Assembly (NCBI GenBank): GCA_035524495.1
Contig: DATKOR010000045.1
Coordinates: forward strand, 13,710-77,709
Length of the DNA: 64,000 nucleotides
From: CAIKZZ01 sp035524495
Lineage (GTDB): Bacteria; Pseudomonadota; Gammaproteobacteria; Steroidobacterales; Steroidobacteraceae
Reading direction: 5' to 3'
Under the pieces are notes generated by a model that had not been told where the DNA came from, did not search any database, and saw only the letters and a program-made list of their open reading frames with translations. The position numbers and the translations under genes are program-made. Positions within the stretch are counted from its first letter, which is position 1. Each line of letters starts with the position of its first letter. Below, piece after piece: positions 1-7,185 of this stretch.

Positions 1-1
1 C

Positions 2-493
2 ACCTTCGAGCAGATCAACACGTCGCTGTCGACGATGACGACGGTGCCGAAGACCAACGCGGCGGCCAGCGCGCTCTACCATAGCCTGCAGCAGTCGCTG
101 CCGGCCACGCCGTCCTTCGTCGGCTTCGTGTCCTCGCACCAGACGGCGATCGCCCAGCTGTCGATCCAGTACTGCGACGCGCTGGTGCGGGATCCGAACC
201 TGAGCGCGGCGTACTTCCCAGGCTTGAACTTCGGTGCGGCGCCGGCTGCGGCCTACGACACCAACGGGCGCAACGCACTGATCACGCCGCTGATCGACCA
301 CATGCTCAGCGCCAACTCGGCGGCGGGCAAGTTCCTCGCCAGCCAGCCGACCGCGGCTTCAGTGAGGACGGAGCTCAATGCGCTGATCGACAAGCTGTCG
401 GCATCGGTGTCCGCGGATACGACCGGTACCGCGACCATTGCCAAGGCGGCCTGTGCGGCCGTCGCCGGCAGCTCCGCGATGCTGGTGCAGTAA
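2..493 (+). CDS. C-terminal end of a large secreted protein (partial, 5' end outside window)
   Basis: The frame is open from the first base, so this is the last ~163 residues of a longer gene. An internal ATG lies at 35, but in-frame codons continue upstream of it. The fragment is Ala/Ser/Thr-rich and mostly helical, with two spaced Cys (in YCDALV and KAACAAV). I recall similar C-termini on large LamG-type secreted proteins encoded just before a DUF1501-like gene in gammaproteobacteria, and this is the arrangement here (23 bp to the next start). No catalytic motif is visible. The function is unknown; a partner of the downstream exported protein is an inference from adjacency. Confidence 0.7.
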   Translation, partial: TFEQINTSLSTMTTVPKTNAAASALYHSLQQSLPATPSFVGFVSSHQTAIAQLSIQYCDALVRDPNLSAAYFPGLNFGAAPAAAYDTNGRNALITPLIDHMLSANSAAGKFLASQPTAASVRTELNALIDKLSASVSADTTGTATIAKAACAAVAGSSAMLVQ

Positions 494-515
494 CGGAACC
501 ATCGAGGCAACTATC

Positions 516-2129
516 ATGATCATCCGGAACAAACCGCCGCGGACTCTGAAGCTCGACGAGCCGATCCTTCACCGCGAGGCGCACAAGCGGCCGGTCACCC
601 GGCGCGACTTCATCGCCCAGGGCCTGATGACCGGCTCGGCGACCGTGATCGCGCCGGCCGCGCTCGGTCTGCTGCTCAACCCGCGTCGCGCGATGGCGCT
701 CGACTCGGACATCCTGGCGCAGAAGATCGCGTGCGGCATCACCGGCGGCGCCGGCAAGATCCCGTTCATCTGCTTCGACCTCAACGGCGGCGGCAACATC
801 GCCGGCTCGAACGTGCTGGTCGGGGGTACCGGTGGTCAGCAGGACTTCCTGACGACCGCGGCCTACGCCAAGATGGGCTTGCCGGGCAGCATGGTCCCGA
901 ACGCGTCGGCGACGGGCAACTTCATCGAGAACCGCCTCGGCCTCCTGTTCCACTCCGACAGCGCGCACGTGCGCGGCATTCTCGAGCGCACCGCGCCGTC
1001 GACACAGGCGTTCACGAACGGCGTCGTGCTGCCGGCCCTGTCGAACAACGATACCAACACCAACCCGCACAACCCGATGTACGGCATCGCCAAGGTCGGT
1101 GCCAAGGGTGAACTGCTGACGCTGATCGGCTCGCAGGCCTCGACCTCGGGCGGCAATTCGATGGCGCCGCTATCGATGGTCGACCCGACGCTGACGCCGA
1201 CGGTCGTCAATCAGGCGAGCAACGTCACCGGCCTCGTCGATACGGGCGTCCTCGGGCAGCTGTTCTCGAACCCGGCCGACGCGGTCTCGGTGCTCGAGTC
1301 GATGTCGCGGATCAGCGGCCAGAAGTTCGGCAACGTCTCGACGCAGCTCGCCACCGACGCGTCGGTCAAGGCGGCAGCCAACTGCAACTACGTGAAGTCC
1401 GCCTACCTCGCCGAGAACTTCTCGAGCCCGGCGGCGTTGAACCCGGACCTCGATCCGGTGATCGTCGACCAGAGCTCGACCCGCGGCACTGGCATCTTCA
1501 GCCAGGCCGAGTACCAGGGCGACAACGAGTTCCAGAAGACGGCGGCGATCATGAAGATGGTCGTCAACGGCTATGCCGGCGCTGGCACGATCTCGATGGG
1601 CGGCTTCGACTACCACGGCCAGGGCCGCTCCACCGGCGAGCTGCGCGACCTGCGCGCGGGCCGCTGCATCGGTGCGTGCCTCGAGTACGCGGCGCGGATG
1701 CAGAAGCCGCTGATGATCTACGTGTTCAGCGACGGCGGCATCTCGGCCAACGGCCAGGTCGACACCTCGGTCGACGGCCGCAACAAGTTCATGTGGAGCA
1801 GCGACAACGAGTCGGTCGCCTCGACCTACTTCCTCGTCTACAACCCGACCGGGCGCCCGCAGCTGCTCGACGGCGCCGGCGGCCTGCCGGCGGCCCGCCA
1901 CCAGCAGATCGGCGCCTTCACGCCGGACGGCTCGGTGAACGCGGCCTCGAGCCCGGCGGCCAGCAACGTGCTGCTGCTCGTTCAGACGGTGCTGCTCAAC
2001 TACATGGCGCTGCACGGCCAGCAGGCGCAGTTCCCGCAGCTGTTCCCGGACCAGGCGCTCGGCAGCGGGTCGGCGCTCGATGCGCTGACGGCGTTCGCGC
2101 CGATCGTCAACGGCAAGATCGGCGGCTAA
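516..2129 (+). CDS. Tat-exported DUF1501-like protein
   Basis: 537 aa. The ATG at 516 is preferred over an in-frame start at 438 because 438 lies inside the previous gene. Residues ~25-50 read TRRDFIAQGLMTGSA followed by a hydrophobic stretch and an AMA-type cleavage site, a twin-arginine signal with RRDFI. The mature protein has FDLNGGGN near its start, GGFDYHGQGR in the middle, then YVFSDGG. The order resembles DUF1501/sulfatase-like secreted proteins, which carry a DxH motif followed by SD. Export folded to the periplasm is likely. It is probably co-transcribed with the gene ending at 493. The substrate is unknown. Confidence 0.75.
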   Translation: MIIRNKPPRTLKLDEPILHREAHKRPVTRRDFIAQGLMTGSATVIAPAALGLLLNPRRAMALDSDILAQKIACGITGGAGKIPFICFDLNGGGNIAGSNVLVGGTGGQQDFLTTAAYAKMGLPGSMVPNASATGNFIENRLGLLFHSDSAHVRGILERTAPSTQAFTNGVVLPALSNNDTNTNPHNPMYGIAKVGAKGELLTLIGSQASTSGGNSMAPLSMVDPTLTPTVVNQASNVTGLVDTGVLGQLFSNPADAVSVLESMSRISGQKFGNVSTQLATDASVKAAANCNYVKSAYLAENFSSPAALNPDLDPVIVDQSSTRGTGIFSQAEYQGDNEFQKTAAIMKMVVNGYAGAGTISMGGFDYHGQGRSTGELRDLRAGRCIGACLEYAARMQKPLMIYVFSDGGISANGQVDTSVDGRNKFMWSSDNESVASTYFLVYNPTGRPQLLDGAGGLPAARHQQIGAFTPDGSVNAASSPAASNVLLLVQTVLLNYMALHGQQAQFPQLFPDQALGSGSALDALTAFAPIVNGKIGG

Positions 2130-2203
2130 CCCCGCGCGGCCCGGGCCGGCACCGGATGGCCGGCACGGCTGCGCGCTTTCGCCGCTTCCGGCATGCTGTG
2201 CCC

Positions 2204-3568
2204 ATGCCAGGCCCGGGCCTCCTGGAGCTTCTGCAATGCCCGCGCTGCCGTCGCGCGGCGCTCGCCGCCACCGGTGCGCGCCTCGCGTGCGGCACCTGCA
2301 GGCTCGAGTTCCCGACGCTCGGGTCGATCCCCTGGCTGTTCGCGCAGCCTGACGCGACGCTCGGCGAGTGGCGCAACCGCCTGACGCTCTACCTCGAAGA
2401 ATTCTCCGCCGCCGAGCGCGCGGCCGCGGCCGACCTCGCGAGCGCGACGCGGCCCGCGACCCGCGCGCGGCTGCAGCGGCTCGGCGCGGCGTATCGCGAG
2501 CAGGGCGAGCGCGTGCGTGCGCTGCTCGCGCCGCTGCGCGTCGCGCCCGGCCCGCTCGCGCAGGCCACGCAGGTCGCGCTCGGTACGCATGTGCCGCTGA
2601 CCCAGGACCTGCACTCCTACTATGCGAACCTGCATCGCGACTGGTGCTGGGGCGAGGAGGAGAACGCCGCGGCACTCGCCGAGGTCGGGACGGCACTCGG
2701 GGACGGCCGGGAGCGCGTCCTCGTGCTGGGTGCCGGCGGCGGCCGCCTCGCCTACGACCTGCACCAGGCGAGCCGCCGGCCGCTCACGGTCGCGCTCGAC
2801 ATCAACCCGCTGCTGCTGCTGGTCGCCGAGCGGGTCAGCCGGGGCGAGCGCGTCACGCTGTTTGAGTTCCCGATCGCACCGCGCACCGAGGCCGACGTCG
2901 CGCTGCCCCGCGAGCTCGCGGCGCCGGCGCCCGCACGTGCGGGCCTCGAGTTCGTGTTCGCCGACGCGTGGCGGGCGCCATTCGCGCCGCAGAGCTTCGA
3001 TGCGGTGGTCACGCCGTGGCTCATCGACATCGTCGACCTGGACTTCGAATCGGTGGCGCTCGCGGTGAACCGGCTGCTGGTTCCGGGCGGGCGCTGGGTC
3101 AACTTCGGCTCGCTCGCGTTCCCGTGGCGCCGTCCGGAACGCCGCTACGGACCGGACGAGGTGCGCGCGATCGTCACCGACGCGGGGTTTGAAGTCGGCC
3201 TGCAGCGCGATGCGACGCTGCCCTACATGCGCTCGCCCGCGAGCCGCCACGGACGGCTCGAGACCGTGGCGCTGTTCGCCGCCGACAAGCGCCGCCGTGG
3301 CCCGCGCGATCCAGCCGAGGACGCTGGCCCACCCTGGCTCGCCGACACGACGCTCGCCGTGCCAAGGACCGAGGCGCTCGCGCTCGCCGCCGATGCCAGC
3401 CGCATACAGGCGGTGCTGCTCGCGCTGGTCGACGGGCAGCGCTCCGTCGACGACCTGGTTCGCATCGTGAGCGAGCAGGGCTTGCTGCCGGCACCGCAAG
3501 CGCTGAGCGCGGTGCGCGGCCTGCTCGAGCGCCTGCATCGCACCGGCGCGAGGCTCGATCACACGTGA
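2204..3568 (+). CDS. Class I SAM-dependent methyltransferase with N-terminal zinc ribbon (N2227-like)
   Basis: 454 aa from ATG 2204; an alternative in-frame ATG at 2156 would add a basic 16-residue extension. The N-terminus has a Trm112-like zinc ribbon, C12-x2-C15 and C29-x2-C32. Residues ~172-182 carry the SAM-binding loop VLGAGGGRLAYDL, followed by an acidic ALDIN strand end. A later segment, PWLIDIVDLD then GGRWVNFGSLAF, resembles the N2227/carnosine N-methyltransferase family. The last ~75 residues look like a separate small helical, winged-helix-like domain. Substrate unknown. It stands alone between the exported-protein pair and the riboswitch region. Confidence 0.7.
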   Translation: MPGPGLLELLQCPRCRRAALAATGARLACGTCRLEFPTLGSIPWLFAQPDATLGEWRNRLTLYLEEFSAAERAAAADLASATRPATRARLQRLGAAYREQGERVRALLAPLRVAPGPLAQATQVALGTHVPLTQDLHSYYANLHRDWCWGEEENAAALAEVGTALGDGRERVLVLGAGGGRLAYDLHQASRRPLTVALDINPLLLLVAERVSRGERVTLFEFPIAPRTEADVALPRELAAPAPARAGLEFVFADAWRAPFAPQSFDAVVTPWLIDIVDLDFESVALAVNRLLVPGGRWVNFGSLAFPWRRPERRYGPDEVRAIVTDAGFEVGLQRDATLPYMRSPASRHGRLETVALFAADKRRRGPRDPAEDAGPPWLADTTLAVPRTEALALAADASRIQAVLLALVDGQRSVDDLVRIVSEQGLLPAPQALSAVRGLLERLHRTGARLDHT

Positions 3569-3893
3569 CGCGCCTCACGCCGCAAGCCGCGCGGTGCGCC
3601 GCGGCCTGTCGCTATCCGGCGACTCGATTTGGGCCCAAACCGCGGTCCAGCGTTTTTGTGAAGCGTCCAACACTCTGCGTCGAAGCTGCGCGTTGACACT
3701 GTGGGGCCTGCGTGCGAGCTTTACAGAATCTGCCAAGGGCAAACTCGTCGCGAGGCGAGGACGCAAAGCTACCGGTCCGTGACAACGCGGATAGCGGGGT
3801 TGCCGCGGGTGGCCGTGTCCGTTTTGCGGCGGCCTGCGCGACGCTCGCCAACGGTCGCTCGCGACGCGGGCGCGCTGCCCTCGGCTCGGTGAC
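3569..3893 (+). other. Leader and promoter region of the ExbBD/TPR operon
   Basis: This 325-bp gap holds no convincing gene. It contains a 12-bp perfect palindrome TTTGGGCCCAAA (3628-3639), a TTGACA box (3693-3698) with only weak -10 candidates too far downstream (TTTACA at 3720), and the c-di-GMP riboswitch (3730-3815). After it comes a ~78-nt segment able to form hairpins up to the ATG at 3894. Confidence 0.6.
3730..3815 (+). promoter_or_regulatory. c-di-GMP-I riboswitch (GEMM)
   Basis: The conserved GEMM-I core is visible in order. AGGGCAAAC (3736-3744) is followed by a six-pair hairpin CTCGTC/GGCGAG capped by the GNRA tetraloop GCGA, then GGACGCAAAGC (3759-3769). Next is a stem with GTCCGTG/CGCGGAT around loop ACAA, then ATAGCGGGGTTGCCG (3791-3805). 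The closing P1 helix can form between GCCA (3732-3735) and TGGC (3810-3813). The order and spacing match the Vibrio Vc2 aptamer, including the tetraloop that docks in its receptor. It lies 78 nt upstream of the TlpA-like gene, so it should sense c-di-GMP for the operon. Whether it acts as an on or off switch cannot be read directly. Confidence 0.92.
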
Positions 3894-4469
3894 ATGGAGT
3901 TCGTGGCGACGGTGGTGCGGCGGCTCGCTCTATTGAACGTCCGGGTGCGGCGCAGTGCGGCGAGTGCCGCGCTGGCGATCGTGCTCGCCGGCGTTTCATC
4001 GTCGGCGCCGGCCGCCGACGCCGGTGCGCGCCACCCGTTGATCGGCAAGCCGGCACCGGAGATCGTGCAGCGCCTGTTCGCGGGACCGGGCCGGAACTTC
4101 CGCCTGTCCGAGCGCCGTGGTGAGGTCGTCGCGATCGGTTTCTGGACCAGCTGGTGCGGGTCGTGCCGCACGTATCTTGAGCGGCTCGCCAAGCTCGATG
4201 CGACCTACGGCCAGGCCGGTCTCGTCGTCGTCGGGATCAGCCTCGATGACGATGCTGCAAGGGCCACGGCGCTCGCCCGCGCGGTCGGCACCAAGTTTCG
4301 CACCGGCGTCGACACGGAAAAGTCCGCCGGCAAGCGCTTCGCGGTGCCGGACGTGCCGCTGACGCTTTTGATTGACCGCAGCGGCGTCGTGCGCTACGCG
4401 CATGGCGAGCTCGACGCCGCGTCCGATGCCGATCTCGTCAAAGAGATTCGGCAGCTGCTCGACGAATAG
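3894..4469 (+). CDS. TlpA/ResA-like thiol-disulfide oxidoreductase
   Basis: 191 aa, first gene behind the c-di-GMP riboswitch. A basic N-terminus and hydrophobic stretch (residues ~21-41, ending SAPAADA) form a signal peptide or anchor. The thioredoxin fold follows, with W87-C88-G89-S90-C91 in GFWTSWCGSC and the cis-proline segment DVPLTLLID. The family reduces or isomerises periplasmic disulfides using electrons from DsbD/CcdA-like proteins. Its place at the head of an envelope-complex operon suggests it services Cys of exported partners (inference). The start is uncertain: several in-frame GTG/TTG codons lie within the first 18 residues and would still leave a signal peptide. Confidence 0.85.
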   Translation: MEFVATVVRRLALLNVRVRRSAASAALAIVLAGVSSSAPAADAGARHPLIGKPAPEIVQRLFAGPGRNFRLSERRGEVVAIGFWTSWCGSCRTYLERLAKLDATYGQAGLVVVGISLDDDAARATALARAVGTKFRTGVDTEKSAGKRFAVPDVPLTLLIDRSGVVRYAHGELDAASDADLVKEIRQLLDE

Positions 4470-4487
4470 GAACACCCGGAGTACGCG

Positions 4488-4619
4488 ATGGACAGTCCAC
4501 GTATAGCGCTCGCGATGCTCGACTGCGGCAGGGGTTCGCGACGCCGTGGTGCCCGGCGCAAGGCCTTGGCACTGCCGCGCTGGCTGTTGTGGATCACCGG
4601 AGCGCGCTCGCGCGCATGA
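4488..4619 (+). CDS. Possible small protein, 43 aa
   Basis: An ATG at 4488 follows GGAG (4477-4480) at seven bases. The frame runs 43 codons to TGA, overlapping the next gene's upstream in-frame ATG (4616). The peptide is Arg-rich, with a short hydrophobic stretch LPRWLLWITG near the end. No homology is recognised. It fills most of an otherwise 167-bp gap in a tightly packed operon, so it may be real or a translated leader for the following gene. Confidence 0.3.
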   Translation: MDSPRIALAMLDCGRGSRRRGARRKALALPRWLLWITGARSRA

Positions 4620-4636
4620 CCAGAAAGGCCCGGACG

Positions 4637-5248
4637 ATGCTCACCTACACCCGATTCTCCCAGTGGCTGCGTGCCCTCGCGGCCTGCAGCGTGCTCGCGC
4701 TCGGTGCGCCGGCGTACGCCGCCGACTCCGCGCCAGCGGCGGCGCCGGCGGCCGCTGCCGCGACGGAGCCCGCGGCCGCGCCGGCGACGACCGGCGGCGA
4801 CTTCAAGAGCCTCGATGGCGAGGTGCAGGGTCTCAAGAAGGAGGTGCTGGACCTCAACCGCGACCTCTTCATGCTCGAGGAAGAGCTGCTGTTCCCGGCA
4901 AACACCCAGGTCGCGGTGTTCCTGTCGCTCGACGTCGGCACGTTCTTCGAGCTCGACTCGGTGCAGATCAAGCTCGACAACAAGGAGGTCGCGAACTACC
5001 TGTACACGGATCGCGAGGTCGAGGCGCTCAACCGCGGCGGCGTGCACCGGGTATTCATCGGCAACCTCAAGACCGGCAAGCACGAGCTCGTGGCGTTCTT
5101 CACCGGCAAGGGACCGCACGAGCGCGACTACAAGCGCGGCGCCAACATGACCTTCGAGAAGGGCGTGGGCGCGAAGTACCTCGAGCTCAAGATCTCCGAC
5201 CGCCAGAGCGCCCAGCAGCCCGAGTTCAAGGTCAAGGAGTGGGAGTGA
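4637..5248 (+). CDS. Secreted protein of unknown function, Agl/Pgl-like operon
   Basis: 203 aa. The ATG at 4637 is chosen because AGAAAGG lies 9 bp upstream and the sequence then starts directly with a signal peptide (LRALAACSVLALGAPAYA). In-frame GTG 4589 and ATG 4616 are alternatives. After an Ala/Pro linker the protein has a heptad-like segment (FKSLDGEVQGLKKEVLDLNR), then a beta-rich domain. That part contains VAVFLSLDVGTFFELDSVQ and a motif-like TGKHELVAFFTGKGP, which resembles a periplasmic immunoglobulin-like or carbohydrate-binding fold. It is translationally coupled to the next gene (stop/start overlap). No enzymatic residues are evident. A structural periplasmic subunit is likely. 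Confidence 0.75.
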   Translation: MLTYTRFSQWLRALAACSVLALGAPAYAADSAPAAAPAAAAATEPAAAPATTGGDFKSLDGEVQGLKKEVLDLNRDLFMLEEELLFPANTQVAVFLSLDVGTFFELDSVQIKLDNKEVANYLYTDREVEALNRGGVHRVFIGNLKTGKHELVAFFTGKGPHERDYKRGANMTFEKGVGAKYLELKISDRQSAQQPEFKVKEWE

Positions 5249-7185
5249 GCCGAGGCGGCATCACGAGCGGCGCGCGCGCGTGTGCGTGCCTGCTGGCGCT
5301 GGCGTTCAGCGCCGGCGTGGCCGCGCCGAAGGCGACGCCGACACCGGGGGCGCTGCCTCCGGTCAAGGTCCGTGACCTCTATTACGGCGATGTGCTCTAT
5401 TACTTCTACCAGGACGACTATTTCACGGCGCTGACCCACCTGACCGCCGCGCAGCAGCTCGGGCGCGTGTCGCACCACGAGGGTGATGCGCAGCTGCTTC
5501 TCGGGGGCCTGTACCTCTCGCTCGGGCAGCATCGCGAGGCCGGCCAGATCTTCGCCGAGGTGTTGGACCGCAAGAACGTGCCGCAGCCGGTGCGCGACCG
5601 CGCGCGGTTCTTCCTCGGCAAGGTGTGGTACCAGCGCGGCTACTTCGACAAGGCCGCCGACACGCTCGCGGCGGCGGGCAGGGCGGGCCTGTCGCCGGCG
5701 ATGGAGGCCGAGCGCCGGATGCTGCTCGCCCAGGCGCTGCTGTACCAGGGCAAGTATCCCGAGGCGATTGCCGCGCTCGAGAACTGGAAGGGCCCGGTGA
5801 TGTGGCAGGCCTACGCCAAGTTCAACCTGGGCGTCGCGTTCGTGCGCAACGGCCAGCTCGACCAGGGCGCGCACCTGCTCGACGAGATCGGCCGGCTCGA
5901 GCGCACCAACCGCGAGCTCGACGCGCTGCGTGACAAAGCGAACCTGGCGCTCGGCTACGCGCTGCTGCAGGCCAAGAAGCCCGTCGAGGCGCGCCCGGTG
6001 CTCGAGCGCGTGCGGCTGGACGGACCGCTGTCGACCAAGGCGCTGCTCGGCGTCGGCTGGGCCTCGAGCGATGCGCAGCAGTACCGCGACGCGCTGGTGC
6101 CGTGGCTCGAACTGCACGGGCGCGGCATGCTCGATTCGGCAGTCCAGGAGAGCTACCTCGCGGTCCCGTACGCCTACGGCAAGCTCAACGCCAACCGCCA
6201 GGCCGCCGAGTACTACGAGACGGCGATCCGCGAATTCGGAGCCGAGACCGGGCGCCTCGACGAATCGATCGCGGCGATCCGGCGCGGCGGCATGCTCGAG
6301 ACGATCGTCAAGAACGAGTCGCGCAGCCAGCTTGGCTGGTTCTGGCAGCTCTCGACGCTGCCGGATGCGCCCGAGTCACGCTACCTCTATCACCTGCTCG
6401 CCCAGAACGACTTCCAGGAAGGCCTGAAGAACTTCCGAATGCTGCGCTACATGGAGCGCAACCTCGATGGCTGGTCGACCAGCGTGGAAGCCTTCGACGA
6501 CATGCTCGCCACACGCCGCGAGCGCTACGATACGCGCCTGCCGGCGGTCCTCGCCAAGCTCAACGGCGTCGACCTCGAGGAGCTGCAGCGCCGGCGCACG
6601 GAGATCGAGTCGCAGGTCGTCAGCGCCGAGAACACCGGAGACGTTGCGGCGCTCGGCACGCCGCACGAGCGCGAGCTGTGGGCGCAGGTCGAGCAGATGG
6701 AGTCGGTGCTCGCGAACGCCGGCAATGACCCCGACCTCGACGATGCCCGCGACAAGCTGCGGCTGGCGCGCGGCGTCCTCTACTGGGAGATGAACGACGG
6801 CTTCAAGGCCCGCGCCTGGGCCGTGAGGAAGGGCGTGCGCGAGGTCTCGCAGGCGCTGCGCGAGACCGAGAAGCGCTGGTCGCTGGTTCAGGAGGCGAAG
6901 CAGGCCGTTCCGGACCGCAACGGCGAGTTCGGCGCGCGGATCGCCTCGCTGCGCCCGCGCATCGAAGGGGCGCGCGACCGGCTCGCGGCGCTTGAGCGCG
7001 CGCAGGCCGACTACCTGGCCGACATCGCGGTGCGCGAGCTCGAGTCGCAGAAGGAGCGCATCGCGACCTACATGCTGCAGGCGCGTTACTCGCTCGCGAC
7101 GATCTATGACCGCGCGACGCAGGACCTCGATGCCAAGCGCGGCCCGGCGCCGCAAGCGCCGACGCCGCCCCAGGGCACGCAATGA
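5245..7185 (+). CDS. Periplasmic tetratricopeptide-repeat protein
   Basis: 646 aa starting at GTG 5245, which overlaps the preceding TGA and has AAGGAG six bases upstream. Residues ~10-27 form a signal peptide. The N-terminal half holds TPR-like helical pairs (for example YFTALTHLTAAQQLG, LGGLYLSLGQHREAGQIF, VRDRARFFLGKVWYQRGYFDKA). The C-terminal third is long charged helix, probably coiled coil (LRETEKRWSLVQEAKQ, LERAQADYLADIAVREL). TPR solenoids scaffold multiprotein assemblies. In Myxococcus-type gliding and related loci such proteins sit in the periplasm beside TolQ/ExbD motors. It is coupled to the next gene by ATGA. Confidence 0.85.
   Translation: MSRGGITSGARACACLLALAFSAGVAAPKATPTPGALPPVKVRDLYYGDVLYYFYQDDYFTALTHLTAAQQLGRVSHHEGDAQLLLGGLYLSLGQHREAGQIFAEVLDRKNVPQPVRDRARFFLGKVWYQRGYFDKAADTLAAAGRAGLSPAMEAERRMLLAQALLYQGKYPEAIAALENWKGPVMWQAYAKFNLGVAFVRNGQLDQGAHLLDEIGRLERTNRELDALRDKANLALGYALLQAKKPVEARPVLERVRLDGPLSTKALLGVGWASSDAQQYRDALVPWLELHGRGMLDSAVQESYLAVPYAYGKLNANRQAAEYYETAIREFGAETGRLDESIAAIRRGGMLETIVKNESRSQLGWFWQLSTLPDAPESRYLYHLLAQNDFQEGLKNFRMLRYMERNLDGWSTSVEAFDDMLATRRERYDTRLPAVLAKLNGVDLEELQRRRTEIESQVVSAENTGDVAALGTPHERELWAQVEQMESVLANAGNDPDLDDARDKLRLARGVLYWEMNDGFKARAWAVRKGVREVSQALRETEKRWSLVQEAKQAVPDRNGEFGARIASLRPRIEGARDRLAALERAQADYLADIAVRELESQKERIATYMLQARYSLATIYDRATQDLDAKRGPAPQAPTPPQGTQ

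Noticed and set aside
3693..3725. TTGACA with TTTACA as the riboswitch operon's promoter
   Set aside because: The spacing is 21 bp, beyond the usual 16-19, so I do not list it as a promoter; the true -10 may differ.
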